Notes under the pieces: generated by a model
Seen by the model: the letters and a program-made list of their open reading frames with translations, nothing else
The model's database searches: none
What the model was told of the DNA's origin: nothing
Made by a program: the position numbers and the translations under genes
Assembly (NCBI RefSeq): GCF_032854445.1
Contig: NC_088297.1
Span: 25,431,127 to 25,495,126, forward strand
Direction: 5' to 3'
Length of the DNA stretch: 64,000 nt
DNA from: Liolophura sinensis
Lineage: Eukaryota > Mollusca > Polyplacophora > Chitonida > Chitonidae
Shown here: positions 22,758 to 35,036 of the stretch, one piece after another
Numbering within the stretch: the first letter of the stretch is position 1
Layout: every line of letters begins with the position of its first letter

Positions 22758-24023
22758 CGTAAATTCAACGACTAATATCAGCCAAATGACGCAATAGATG
22801 TTACAAATTTTTATTCTCCAGAATGATATTTTTCAGATATTCCCGAGAATAACGTCAAACAGCATTAAGATAAATGGAATAAATACAAAGGCTATATCAT
22901 GCAGTTAAAGTCAGTTCTTTCTTTTCTACGTCTTTGGGATTACACAGAAACGTGGAAATACTTTGGCTATCACAACAGTCAACCTAGACGTTCCTGACCA
23001 ATAACAGCGAGACAACATTCAACAAAAAACACCCCAAAAATCTAAACTGTAATAAATTAGGGCGAAGTCATGTAAAGAGACACGAAATGGTCTAGGCGTG
23101 AAACTTTAATCTGTATTTAGATCGTGAAGGTCTACGATTTATGAATTTGTGAATCACAAATGAAAAGAATTCTCCCCGTAGTTTTGTAATGGCCACATTG
23201 GTTAAACAATTTTAGCAATATTTAAGCAGTTCTTTAGGCACTTATGGATAACATCAACTGTTGTCGTGCCAGGTCGCCTTAAAGCGAAGCAACAATGCAC
23301 AGAAATAAATATAACAGGTGCACTGCTATTGCACATATAGTATGCTCTAAAAAAAATGGGCCATTTTAAGACTATCAAAGATACTTCCCTCTTAATCTCT
23401 TCCATGCAGTTGATTATTTAGACGATCCCTAGACTTCTAATGCGAACAGTGTTGTGGAACCCATTTCTCTTACAGTGTAATCATGTTGACAGGAATCCTA
23501 TTAGAAAAAGCCACGGCAGCAGCTGTATACCATGTGATCCAAATGTAATCGTTTCATGGATACTTCAACTGCTGGCAGAAAAGTATTTTAGCTTCACCTC
23601 CCCAAAGCAGGTGTTTGTGACGGTCTCAGACAAATGGTTCATTACCTCCAACTCATTAGGAATCGCTTACAGGAAGTACCTAAGTTCGTGATTGTACTTT
23701 TTGTAGTCGGTTTTTGATCCACAGTATACAAGAAATGTGGCTTATGAAAGAAAGAAAAGAAGTTTGCAACACGTGGCACGTTTTCCTAAAATAACCTTTG
23801 CACCACCTGTCTGCATGCATAAGGCTTAGTCGTTTTGAACATCATGTTGGTTAACTCACGAGTATGTTTCCTGTACTTGCCCCACATATTTATAGTGCTG
23901 CCTCACTAGAATGCCATTTCGAAGACAACAGATATGATGTTTAGAGTATACACACATCGAGCCGACCAGTGGTTGTCTATGCATGTAAGCTTGAATGCAG
24001 AGCATCAATCAAGTAATTAGCAG
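22758..24023. other. Intron of the Cys-loop gene, no other feature
   Basis: Between the exons at 22493 and 24248. A short piece at about 23882-23915 ('catatttatagtgctgcctc') resembles the core of a second SINE family. No exon was seen on either strand. Confidence 0.5.
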
Positions 24024-24157
24024 GATTACAAATAGCCGTAAGCCCAATTACGAATAACCGTAAGCCTAATTGCAAATAGCCGTACGCCTAACTGGAAATA
24101 GCCGTACGCCTAACTACAAATCCGTAAGCCCATTTACGAATAACCGTAAGCCCAGTT
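24024..24157 (+). repeat. 22-bp tandem repeat, about six copies
   Basis: The unit is like 'accgtaagcctaattgcaaata'. It lies in the intron just after the first known Cys-loop exon. Confidence 0.9.
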
Positions 24158-24247
24158 TTTACTAGATACCACCACCAGAAATGAGCGTTAAAATAGAAGT
24201 ACCCGAACGTCAACATGAAACTGTTTATACTCATATGTTCTACTCAC

Positions 24248-24431
24248 CAGTTCTAGCCAGACGGTCAGATCGAGTTCACCTTTATCGAGATCGAGGCTGT
24301 GAATGTGAGAGAGCCAAGTAGAGGCTGAGATGTTCGCGGGCTCGTGCGTGATAACACGAGGCCGGACACGAACATCAAAATGGTCCGATAATTTAGTGTC
24401 CAAGAGTTCTTCGTCAGACAGGCCGGAGTAA
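24248..24431 (-). CDS. First recognised exon of the Cys-loop ligand-binding-domain protein
   Basis: The acceptor 'tctctctctttctttaag' is strong and the donor is GTGAGT. It encodes one base plus 61 codons (residues 1-61). An N-terminal helix-like part (EELLDTKLSDHFDVRVRPRV) is followed by a 'SHIHSLDLDKGELDLTVWLEL' type strand pair, written here in two parts: SHIHSLDLDK and GELDLTVWLEL. The VRP near the start and the 'TVWLEL' joined to EWTD of the next exon are standard for nicotinic-type subunits and acetylcholine-binding proteins. N33 (NIS) is a glycosylation site. The signal peptide must lie in an upstream exon above 24431 ending with two spare bases; I could not find it. Confidence 0.85.
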
Positions 24432-24975
24432 CTTAAAGAAAGAGAGAGAAAAAATTGTACGATGTTATCAGGTTTTCAGATCTAAAAAAACCCCTCTAAA
24501 TTCTAGGATTTTGCGAAGCAATCATAACTTTTGCCTGGTGTAGTTTCCATGACAACATAAATTAAAAACGTAGACTACAGCTTAGCGAGAAAACTAGAGC
24601 AGCAACGTTGCGTAGACACTGGCAACGTATACGTCTCCTACAACCACGGCTTAAGCCATACCTTACCATTGTAAAATCGCTTATTGAGCATTGATGTTAT
24701 TGGATTCATAGGTTCGAATCCAACTCTTGAGGGTTTACCGCCTTAAGTTGTAAAATGTGACAGATACTTAATGAATCGCGTTCTCTTTCAGCGAGCCCTG
24801 TCTGGTTTACTTAAACCATTAAATCCGACTCGATCGAGATATAGGCTACACGGAATATTCTCGAGTACGGCTTAAAATCCAAACAAAGAAGCAAAAAAGC
24901 AAACACAAGTATGGAATACACCTTGACTCCGGTTAATGTGAATCGGGGCGACTTTGTGTTTCCTTCATGACGGAG
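24432..24975. other. Upstream intron or intergenic DNA, no supported exon
   Basis: No signal-peptide exon with the needed phase was found. A decayed tRNA-like piece ('ggttcgaatccaactc') lies at about 24711-24726 and a family A tail trace at about 24855-24885. Confidence 0.4.
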
Positions 24976-25228
24976 TTATTTATTTTATTTATTTGATTGG
25001 TGTTTTAATTGATTGGTGTTTTACTCAAGAATATTTCACTCATTTGATGGCCGCCAGCATTATGGTGGGAGTAAACCGGACGGAGCCCGTTGGAAACCCG
25101 CGACCATCCGCAGGTTGCTGCAAGACTTTCCAAATTACGGCCACAGAGGAAGCCAGCATGAGCTGGTCTTAAACTCACAGCGGTTACATGGGTGAGAGGC
25201 GACTGGGTCATTGCGCCGCGTGCTAACC
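24976..25228 (-). mobile_element. SINE family A, nearly full length
   Basis: Has tail, complete core and much of the tRNA-like head (reverse of 'gcacgcggcgcaatg'). The tail region carries a 19-base duplication of 'ttgattggtgttttaa'-like sequence. Confidence 0.9.
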
Positions 25229-25482
25229 TCCTCGTTCATGGAAGCCCACTGCATGATTGAGGACTGCTATCTGACAATGACTGAAAATGACACTTATAAT
25301 TCATGTATTGGCTGGCAAAATATGACAAAAAGGTTTTGCTGGCAAATAACAACTACCACAAATGACTTAGCCAATGCCACCACCTACAAATGAGTTTGAT
25401 GGCAAAAAACATTTAAGGTAAATAGTCTGGTAAATAACGCCAAACAAAAACATACAAACATAATTAAATAGCTTTGATAACA

Positions 25483-25902
25483 AATGTATGTATGTATGTA
25501 TGTATGTATGTATGTATGTATGTATGTATGTATGTATGTATGTATGTATGTATGTATGTATGTATGTATGTACGTATGTATGTATGTATGTATGTATGTA
25601 TGTATGTATGTATGTATGTATGTATGTATGTATGTATGTTTGTATGTATGTATGTATGTATGTATGTATGTATGTATGTATGTATGTATGTATGTATGTA
25701 TGTATGTATGTATGTATGTATGTATGTATGTATGTATCTATGTATGTATGTATGTATGTACGTATGTATCTATGTATGTATGTATGTATGTATGTATGTA
25801 TGTATGTATGTATGTATGTATGTATGTTTGTATGTATGTATGTATGTATGTATGTATGTATGTATGTATGTATGTATGTATGTATGTATGTATGTATGTA
25901 TC
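25483..25902 (+). repeat. (TATG)n microsatellite, about 105 units
   Basis: 420 bases of TATG with a few point changes (TACG, TTTG, TATC). All plus frames stay open (Met-Tyr-Val-Cys), which is an artefact of the repeat. Confidence 0.98.
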
Positions 25903-25964
25903 TAAGTGTGTATGCTTGGGCTGTTAGGTCGTACTTAGCAATTTTTTAGTTACGTGACCAGGAA

Positions 25965-26245
25965 GTCATTACGTGTATGTACATATACTATGTCTTCTTG
26001 TGTCAATGCGAGTCCATGCTGACAAAGTGCTGCCCCACTGAAGTATGATGCTCCACCCAGACACATTATACTGACACCGGGCCAACCGGTCATGTTTCCT
26101 TGCTCTAACCTCTCAGCGCTGGGTTCCACGCAAGGCGACAATAAGTATCATGTTTAAAGTCTTTGGTATGACCCGACTCAGGTTTGATAAAGGGGTTTCC
26201 TGACTTCAGGGCGGACGTTCTAGACATTAGGTCACCGAAGCGGCT
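25965..26245 (-). mobile_element. Decayed SINE of another family
   Basis: Contains 'cacattatactgacaccggg', 'cctctcagcgctggg' and a reversed tRNA-like end near 'tttggtatgacccgactcag' to 'gcggacgttctagac'. I recognise this pattern from molluscan repeats; the assignment is from memory. Confidence 0.5.
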
Positions 26246-27101
26246 TGATAAGAAATGATAATTATTATAAATTGTGAGATGATAAATAGCACTTAGGACA
26301 AATTACGTTATACGGAACATAACACTATTTTTTCAAAATTTATGCGTGGTTGTGAGGAAAGGGACCAGCTGTGGAGTAATGTGAAGGTTCACTGGGATCG
26401 GCTCCAAGATCTACCAATAGTTGGTATAGTCCATCTTCCCGCCAGAAATGTTGATACCTCGCTATAGTCTTCATCGCAAGCTTGATTAAATGAAGATAGT
26501 GTAGTCAGGATTGAACAAAAATTTCTGAGAGAATTTATTTCTTACACCTAAAAAGTCTTAGAAGGGAAACAGCAGTATGAGGTCTTGATTCTGAATACAG
26601 CCATTACACGCCACAACCAACTCTCACCTGGCGCACTTATGATGACAGGTGACCTCATTATGGTACCGGTCTGTTGCTTGATATCCAATATTACCGTGCA
26701 TTTATACCTGACATAAGGGTTAACCTGTGCATCTTTATTTTTGTTCTTTATGTTAACATGTGAACTGAACTATTAATACTTTAAATATTTACCTCTTACG
26801 TCTTCTACATAAATATATTTATGAAAGTGACACGACAGGCCGGCGTCACGTACACAACGCCCATTAAGAGATGGAATCGTGCTGAGTGCGAGTACACTTA
26901 TAGCATTAGAGTCGGCCACACGCCCGCTGCACCGTTTGACATTTCAGCGTTCACGCCTGCCGCAATTGAGGTATCGGGAGAATCTGACCCGTTAAAGTCA
27001 CCCATGTTGACAAATCACACGTATCTACATATCACCATCACACGAGTGTGTGTGGTCCCGACTGAGGGGTTTTGTTATATTCTGTCTAATTATGGCAGGT
27101 G
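26246..27101. other. Intergenic stretch, no supported gene
   Basis: A 93-codon plus-strand frame (26821-27102) has no recognisable domain or start context. Confidence 0.5.
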
Positions 27102-27141
27102 AGGGGTTGGGGGAAAGCGGGGGAAGGGGAGGGGGGTTGGG
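27102..27141 (+). other. G-rich tract, possible G-quadruplex
   Basis: At least five G runs of three or more within 40 bases. Confidence 0.6.
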
Positions 27142-27259
27142 CTATTTACCTGACCGATATCATATAAGTGAGGACTGATTTCTGAGTAGGCCTTACGGTG
27201 TTAAGACAGCAGACAGATAAATAATTAAATCTGTTAATTAAATCTCATCGTTTCAAATA

Positions 27260-27592
27260 AAATCATAAGGTTGGATATACATGTATGGACGATTGCAATC
27301 AAAATCCTCAGGTTGGATATCCATGTATGGACAATTGCAATCAAAATCATAAGGATGGATATACATGTATGGACGATGGCAATCAAAATCCTCAGGTTGG
27401 ATATACAAGTATGGACAATTGCAATCAAAATCATAAGGTTGGATATATATGGACGATTGCAATCAAAATCCTCAGGTTGGATATACAAGTATGGACGATT
27501 GCAATCAAAATCCTCAGGTTGGATATATGGACGACTGCAATCAAAATCCTCAGGTTGGATATACAAGTATGGACAATTGCAATAAAAATCAT
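27260..27592 (+). repeat. 42-bp minisatellite, about eight units
   Basis: The unit has 'ggttggatatacatgtatgg' then 'acgattgcaatcaaaatc' and ends ctca or ataa. Some units lack 6-9 bases around 'acatgt'. Confidence 0.95.
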
Positions 27593-27697
27593 ACGCGCTA
27601 CTGCATACATGCTGTACATCGAATATGGTCCAGGCGAATCAGAGAACACAGGAATCTCGCTCGTGCAGATATATCCAAGCGAGTTCGTGAATGAAGG

Positions 27698-27950
27698 GCT
27701 TTGTTGGTTTAGATGGTTAAAGCGTTCGCTCGCTAGGATCATTATCCCTTTGACCAATGAGGTCGTGTGTTCAAATCCAACTCTCGCTGTTTCGACACTG
27801 GCTTAAGTCCAGAGGTATCGGGTACCGGACGATGGTCAGTGGTTTACTCCGGGCACTCCTGTTTGTTCTACCCATAAACACGTCTGCACTGGTGGGAAGC
27901 TCCTAGGCCACAGAGGCCTCGTATTGTAAAGAGAAAAAAAACAACAACAA
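27698..27950 (+). mobile_element. tRNA-derived SINE, third family
   Basis: A head 'ggtttagatggttaaagcg' (A-box-like) and 'gtgttcaaatccaactc' (B-box-like), then a core with 'agtggtttactccgggcac' and an A-rich end at about 27930-27950. Confidence 0.65.
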
Positions 27951-28065
27951 ATCGCATAAGTAAAATATATGTTGTCAGGGGACAGTTGCAAATTCAGCGA
28001 TGCTCGGCTTTTGCTCTTCTTGGCTATTGACAGTCATACTCAGATTGAACATCGCTGACAAGTGA

Positions 28066-28142
28066 AGGTGTAGTTCTCAAACTTAGGTGTAGTTCTCAAA
28101 CTTAGGTGTAGTTCTCAAACTTAGGTGTAGTTCTCAGACTTA
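28066..28142 (+). repeat. 19-bp tandem repeat, four copies
   Basis: The unit is 'aggtgtagttctcaaactt'. Confidence 0.95.
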
Positions 28143-29290
28143 GAGGATCCATTCACAGTTTACTGAGGGCTTCCAAAACGTTTTCGGCTGGGTAAAAAAA
28201 AAGAGAAGATGACTTTCACCAGATTGCCCGCCTGTCGACAATCTTAAATTGTACCTCAAGAATAGCCAGCGATACATAAAGCTGGCGTGAGTTTGACAGC
28301 ATTTAGTGTATCACTGCTAGCACTGATCTATTCTTAGACACGGTTGCGTAGTATTTTTTGGCACCCTTCCAAGCTTTTCACCAAACCCACAGCATGTTAG
28401 TAACACAAGTAAAAACATACCAAATCATTATCAACTAATTCCTTTTCTTTTCTTCTTCCAAAGACCTGCCAGTCAGAAAAAAAAACACAGGGAAGAGTTT
28501 TGTGTGTACTGTTTGTAAATATGTAAGTGGTAATGACAGGCTGAGGTGGTTACATTGACATAGACTGATATAACAACGCCGCCTGGTGAGAGTGCTGGTC
28601 TTGTGTTTACCCGCGATACACCGTTGTTAGGTCACATGATGCTATAAAAAAAACCCGCTCTGACAGAAATTACTCCTCCGTTATTATTTGAATGTCAATT
28701 TTTGACAGCTGAAAGTAGAGTTTGTAATTAGCTATATCTTCTTGGTCAGCATAAGATATTCGTATAAACATTGGATAGTGCTGCAGATGCCAACCAAAAT
28801 GAAGGTCTCGGTCAATAGTCGCCATACTAATCTCAAAAAGAACTTTCAGCGCAAACCACCAAAGAACTAAGAAAGTGTAGAAAATAAGAAATCAGCAGAA
28901 ATAAAAGAGAAGTCCACTGTTAGAATTCCGAGTAAATGTGAATTCAGCGATTACTGTATATGTTTTACCCTTATTGTGTAAATGTTTACCTTTTACAGTA
29001 AACATTCCACATTTGTGGGATAAACTCAGTTTTTAAAAAATTTGAAATAGTAACTTTTTATGTCGCGATAGTAGCAGTCAGTAAACATGTACATATTCAG
29101 GTACGGCCGGTATATCTCAATACCCCTCCCCCCACCAAATAGCTGAACATTTATATTTGACCATGTAAGACGCACGCTTGTGTTTCTTTAAATCATGTAA
29201 ACTAAATCGCTACTTTCCTAAAGCAGATAGGGCTATAAGCCTACTGCACCATCATGAATGAAGACTACAAATCTAGGCTGTATTTGTCCG
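28143..29290. other. Intergenic stretch, no supported gene
   Basis: AT-rich. A piece at about 28976-29010 ('gtaaatgtttaccttttac') is related to the 33-bp array that follows. Confidence 0.5.
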
Positions 29291-29724
29291 AGTAAATGTT
29301 TCAGTAGAGCTTTACTCATGACTCATAAATGTTTCAGTAAAGCTTTACTCATTCCTCGTAAATGTTTCAGTAAAGGTTTACACATTACCCGTAAATGTTT
29401 CAGTAAAGCTTTACTCATTACTCGTAATTGTTTCAATAAAGGTTTACACATTACCCGTAAATGTTTCAGTAAAGCTTTACTCATTACCCGTAAATGTTTC
29501 AGTAAAGCTTTACTCATGACTCGTAAATGTTTCAGTAAAGCTTTACTCATTGCCCGTAAATGTTTCAGTAAAGCTTTACTCACGACTCGTAAATGTTTCA
29601 GTAAAGGTTTACTCATGACTCGTAAATGTTTCAGTAAAGCTTTACTCATTACTCGTAAATGTTTCAGTAAAGGTTTACTCATTATCCGTAAATATTTTAT
29701 TAAATGTTTACTCATTACCCATAA
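29291..29724 (+). repeat. 33-bp tandem repeat, about 13 units (left part)
   Basis: The unit is 'cgtaaatgtttcagtaaag' plus 'ctttactcattac'. Most units contain the perfect 14-base palindrome AGTAAAGCTTTACT; others have AGTAAAGGTTTACT. The array is split by a SINE. Confidence 0.95.
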
Positions 29725-30067
29725 CGGCCCCGATAGCACAGTTCGTGGAGCCTCCGCTTCTGGAGCGGTAGATCCAGGGTCAATCCTGGGTCAAGTCACC
29801 TCCAATAGAGAAGAAGTTGTAACTTCCTCGCTTAGCGTTCGGCGTGAAGGGGATAGTGCAACTACTGGTTGAGCCATGTCAGTATAATGGCTCGGGCGGG
29901 GCGGCTTACTTGCCTTTGATAAGGCGGTTAAGTAAAGCAGCACTAGATAAAAGAGCAATGGAAATCCGTCCTGCAACATGCACTCGTACATACACTCTAA
30001 AGGATTCCTTCGTCGTCATATGACTGAAAAATTGTTAAATACGACGTTAAACCCCATGCACTCAATC
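29725..30067 (+). mobile_element. SINE family B, near full length, inserted in the 33-bp array
   Basis: The tRNA-like head 'ggccccgatagcacag' has a B-box-like 'gggtcaatcctgg', a core with 'gtcagtataatggctcggg', and the end 'tacgacgttaaaccccatgc' then actcaatca. The same unit sequence 'cattaccc.taa' flanks both sides, as expected for insertion into the array. Confidence 0.85.
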
Positions 30068-30118
30068 ATTACCCGTAACTGTTTCAGTAAAGGTTTACCC
30101 ATTACCCGTAACTGTTTA
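30066..30118 (+). repeat. 33-bp tandem repeat, remainder right of the SINE
   Basis: Two further units ('cattacccgtaactgtttca', 'gtaaaggtttac') continue the array after the insertion. Confidence 0.9.
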
Positions 30119-30388
30119 GCAATATAAATGATCACCATTTCATTTCAAAAGTAAACTTTTATGTAAAGTGAAACTTTACTAAATCGGATGCAGTCCACCT
30201 GCACCTTTTCAGTGAACGTTTAAGGGGAAATTTTAACAGTGTAGTCAACAACTTTCAATTCAACAGTTTTGACTTAGAATGTTCTAAGTGAGTAAAGGTA
30301 ATCGTTGTCCAAACTTTGCACAATAATAAATCATAGCTGACGATATTATATGTCCCATGTTTTGATTGCAACTGTTCATATATCCAAC

Positions 30389-30588
30389 GTCGCTGTGAGT
30401 TCAAGTCCTGCTCATGCTGGCTTCCTCTCCGGCCATACGTGGGAAGGTATTACAGCGACCTGCGGATGGTTGTGGGTTTCTCAAGGGTTCTGCCCGGTTT
30501 CCTCCCACCATAATGCTGGCCGCCGTCGTATAAGTGAAATATTCTTGAGTACGGCGTAAAACACCAATCAAATAAATAAATAAATATA
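30389..30588 (+). mobile_element. SINE family A copy, well preserved, head truncated
   Basis: B-box-like 'gagttcaagtcctgctc', full core and (AAAT)n tail. One of the best matches to the shared core in the window. Confidence 0.92.
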
Positions 30589-32092
30589 TCCAACGTGACG
30601 ATCCAATTTAATACGATGAACGTACAGCCCCTAGTCTCGGGGTAAGCGGAAAACAGACGTAACTATAAAGAAGAGTCCCACAGATCCTGGACACTCCCAT
30701 CAACCTTTACTTACAAGAGAATTTCTTTTAGTGTTTAATGTATGTTTGTTGTTGTTGTTTTCTTGTTTTCTCTTTCCTCTCCATTTTACATGCTTACCTT
30801 TCGTCTCTCTTGTAGTTTTAAATATCTTATTTTCATGCAGCTTGCTTTAATTGCAGTAGTACATTGTGTTTAAGTCACTACGTTGCTTTTGTTGTTTTTA
30901 TTTTTTCTTCCTTTTTTCATCTTAATACTAGAGCAAAGATGACTAAAAGGGTTGACAGCCAGATAGCACGGGAATTATAGTACGAGCCAATTAAGAAACG
31001 TTTTAAGAACAGTGGCTGTGTTAATTATCTTCATTTTCCGGCGATCTTACAGGCAAATAACTTTTCCCTTTTGTGAACGGAGAAAAATGTACTGACGCTT
31101 AACCCTTTAAAAACTTTCGTCACGTCTGATGTACGGAGTCTTTCAAAAAGCAAACGTGTACCGTTTCAGACATGTGTTAGTGTTGCTTAATTTGGTACAC
31201 ATTAAAAGTGTAGCTACAGAGGAATGATGTATGCAAAGTACACATTAATGTTCCTGTGCAAATTTGTCACAATTCTTGCAAATACATTTAATAATCACAT
31301 TAACATCCCGCAGTGTAATAAAAACTCTCTTAAGGTCGAAATCTTCATGACTTTTATTATGTTTAATACAAACATTCGTCAGCGGTGGGGGAGCAAACGC
31401 ATTAATTGCTTTTAGGCAGCTTCAAAAGAGCTATCTACACAAGTTTAGTGTTGGCCGCCATGTTGGCTCAGCGATGTACAGATATACATGTATGAACTGT
31501 GGACCGATGCACTGCTGTGGCTGCCAGCTAATAATTAGTCCCCTTCCCCTAGCCCCCCCCCCCCCAACTCCCAACACACAAAGCCAGTAAGCTGATACTC
31601 CACAAACGTAGGCCAGTTCGGTCGGCTATCAGAAAAATTAACCTAATTGTTGACAAAACAAATGGCGATATAGCGATAAATCCGGCAACAGCTCAATCCA
31701 GGAGAGAGGACCCTCCCAGTAACGGTGTGTTCCATGGCAGGCCTGGTTCTCTTGTACAATTTGCACATGTTTATACTGGGTGTTTTAAGACAAAGCATCC
31801 TAAACTTAACACTCGCTGCCCCACAACTCTTTAGTCTGCCCCTATCCCATCTTCCAAACAAATTCTGTATATTTTTTTTTAGCTTTCTCAAAGAAACCAA
31901 TGTTGATGTTCAATGTCATGCTGGGGCAATATTTTTCAAAGGTTAGTTTTATGGATGGCGGACACCGGTGTGCCACCGATCTTTAGCAAGTACATTGTAC
32001 TTGACGAAGTTTCCCCACATGTGAGGTACAGATATTCGCGCCAAATTGGTTGAAACGTTAGACGGCTGTCACGAGATTTGTCAACCTTTCAT
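30589..32092. other. Intergenic stretch, no supported gene
   Basis: T-rich around 30720-30930 and a C13 run at 31553-31565. No coherent exon. Confidence 0.5.
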
Positions 32093-32245
32093 CGTCAGCA
32101 ACACATCACGAAAAGTGAGCCCGAAAGGGAACCTCGTCAGCAACACCTCACGAAAAGTAAGCTTGTAAGGGGACGTCGTCAGCAACACCTCATGAAAAGT
32201 GAGCCCGTGAGTGGACCTCGTCAGCAACACTTCACGAAAGTTTTT
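32093..32245 (+). repeat. 42-bp tandem repeat, nearly four copies
   Basis: Copies start at 32093, 32135, 32177 and 32219. The unit begins 'cgtcagcaacacatcacg'. Confidence 0.95.
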
Positions 32246-34589
32246 TAAGCCGAAAACTTGAAAGTGATTCCAAGAAATGGAAAAGAGGCGACAAAACAGC
32301 GCTCACCCGACATACACGGCAAAGTGTCAGTGCTTAGGCGCTATCATTATCACACCTCGTATTAGGTCATCAACGGAATGTTTTTTCCTTGCTACTGTTT
32401 TTTTTTTTTCACTACACCGTTAAACGTCGAAACACCCCTAGTTCTTCGAGTAAGGGTCTTGACACAACATTTTACCAGAACACATGTAACGTAGCACGAC
32501 ATCCGCTCCCTCCGCGGGAAATGCACCGAATGACCCAACTGACATTTTATGAAGAGGGTCAGGTTCAGATGGGTACACCAAGTATGAAATGATTCCTGTC
32601 ATATTCATTTTCACCAGGTGGCTTACTGGCTAATCGGTCTATAGCGCTACGCCCGTGTGGCCACATATGAAGCACAGAATATTCTATCCAAACAAGAAAC
32701 ACCTGCATAGTTTGAAACCAGATAAAAAGCACAAAATATTCTCATTCAAACAATAAACTCATTGTTAGACGATGCTGGTGGCACCAGATAACCACCATTC
32801 TCCAAATCGTCCGTTCGACACCTGGTGTAATGCTTGAATGGGATTCCGCTGATTATTTCATGATTATTCACATTGCGAGTTTCTCATTGTGTATCTTGGT
32901 TGCCATGACGACGTATTCGGTTAATGATTCGCCATTGAACAAAACAGATTTTTCCAGGATGACAATTCACCGCATACGTTATCTTTTTGGCGCTCTATAA
33001 ATAAATACATACATGGACAAATACTCTTTTGGACAGTATATATGCATTAAGGCTACAGGTGTACAAATAGTCCCTGAACTATTATAATAGTATAGTAATA
33101 TGATATAAGTGATCCGCCAATCCAGTTCCAATTACTTCGCTGGCCTTCCTCGAATACATCAGAAAGTATGAGGTAAAACTCGGTGCGGCGGTTGTAAATC
33201 TGCCTTTATCCTGGCGTCGAAACAGACATTCGAATACCAGTCGTCAACTATAACCAACGTTTCAAATCAATAATCGCAAGATTTATTTCTACTTTTTTAT
33301 TTTTACATTTACAAAACCCCCCCAAAAAATCATTCTGAAAAAGAGCATAGGGATTCATGTAAAGAGAAGCAGTGGAGTAAAATGGAGAAAGGGTTTCTGT
33401 TGTTTATCGGATTTTTCCTGCCAAAATTGCCTATGTTTTTATTGACATATAGCAATCCAACCAAAGCATCTTACTATGGAGACAGTTCTTATTTGCAAAA
33501 GAAAAAGATATCTAACAAGGACCGAAAACAATAACTGTTCAATCGTTGCATGGCTCTCATACGTTCTTACCGTCGTTGCCATCATAGCCGATGGAATCCG
33601 GATAGTTAGAAGTGTACATTTGTGGCAATTTTACGATAAAAAATGATTTGCAGCAACGCCAAGGTGGAGGAGAGAGTACAAAGCTCCCTTCTGTTAAGCT
33701 GTAGACTCGGATTCAATACCGAGGAGCGACAGGTTTAAAATTGACAATCGTGCATGGAACGTCGTCGCATGGCGGCCCAGTACTGGCCTGCCTATTGTTC
33801 ACCATTCTGTGATATGGCGGGGCACCACCTATGATGGCTACGGCATCGTTTTACAGTGAATATAACTATAAATAGTCCGTGACACTATGACCAGAGTCTC
33901 CTATATAAAACACTGTCGTGATTGGACCAAAATGTTAAACTGCAGGGAACGAAAGCAAAAAAGATGGCAGTTTTTGGAAGACTTTCGATGTGCTGTACTC
34001 CCGATCTGAGTGATTAAAGTCCCACTCGCATGCAGGCCGCCGTCAACTCGTATGATATTTGTATACACAATACTTGGTGTTAATTATTACTGTAGCTTAC
34101 TGACGTGCCGTTTTTTTTTTTCCTGCTCTCCTTTTTTTTTTCTAAAGCCAATTAAGACTAACTATTAGTAATAGTGACGTAGATCACCTATGACAGCTCG
34201 TGTACTCTGTATATACATGTAGCTGCGCAGAAATTATGACCTCCATCACGTGTTTCCCACAGGCTCCGTGTATGTGTGTATATGTGGTTTCTTTCATTTG
34301 ATTGGTGCTGTACACAATCCTCCAGACTATTTAACTTACATGACCACTGTCAGGTTTACTATTTTTTTTATGTGATTGCTTACATAGTCATAGTTAACTT
34401 GAGAATTTCCTAGGTAGGCGTGGATACATTTGTGGAATTAGGAAGGCGTGTTACATTATGCAAATAACGATGTAGTGATGCGAAAAGGTGCAACAAATTT
34501 AATCGGTGAGCAAATCGTGCACCATGCTAATTTAGAATACGTATCTCATTTGCGCGTCATGTGTGAAATCCGCACTTTTGACATTATCT
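32246..34589. other. Intergenic stretch, no supported gene
   Basis: No coherent exon. A decayed family A tail may lie at 34290-34350. The dispersed motif 'ggcgtcgaaacagacattcg' is at about 33214-33233. Confidence 0.5.
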
Positions 34590-34831
34590 CATAGTGTTCA
34601 TAACCGCGGGATAAGCAGAATTAGACTGTTCAGGTAAATGGATACATAGTGTTCATAACCGCGGGATAAGCAGAATTAGACTATTCAGGTAAATGGATAC
34701 ATAGTGTTCATAACCGCGGGATAAGCAGAATTCGACTGTTCAGGTAAATGGATACATAGTGTTCATAACCGCGGGATAAGCAGAATTAGACTGTTCAGGT
34801 AAATGGATACATAGTGTTCATAACAGCGGGG
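34590..34831 (+). repeat. 55-bp tandem repeat, 4.4 copies
   Basis: The unit has 'catagtgttcataaccgcgg' then 'gataagcagaattagactg'. The first four copies are almost identical, suggesting recent amplification. Confidence 0.95.
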
Positions 34832-34951
34832 TTCCACTGCAGACAACTTCCTGTACGTTAGGTAACTCTAGTATTTTACGATGTTTTACGTGACAACGCT
34901 ACATGACGACAGCAAATCGGACGCTGTTCAAACCGCACGTGCTTCAGGGAA

Positions 34952-35036
34952 GTGAGTGAGTGCTTGGGGTTTAACGTCGTACTTAACAACTGTTCAGTCA
35001 TATGATGACAAAAGGAATCCTTAGAGTGCATGAATG
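34952..35036 (-). mobile_element. SINE family B tail fragment
   Basis: The minus strand of 'gtgagtgagtgcttgggg', 'tttaacgtcgtacttaac' and 'ggaatccttagagtgcat' equals the end of the copy at 29725-30067. Confidence 0.8.

Noticed and set aside
25474-25949. Three overlapping Met-Tyr-Val-Cys frames
   Set aside because: They are the TATG microsatellite read in three phases.
26628-26712. Signal-peptide exon for the Cys-loop gene (minus strand)
   Set aside because: It has a good donor (CAG|GTGAGA), but the phase-compatible reading (MHGNIGYQATD...) has no hydrophobic signal segment, and the other frame has the wrong phase.
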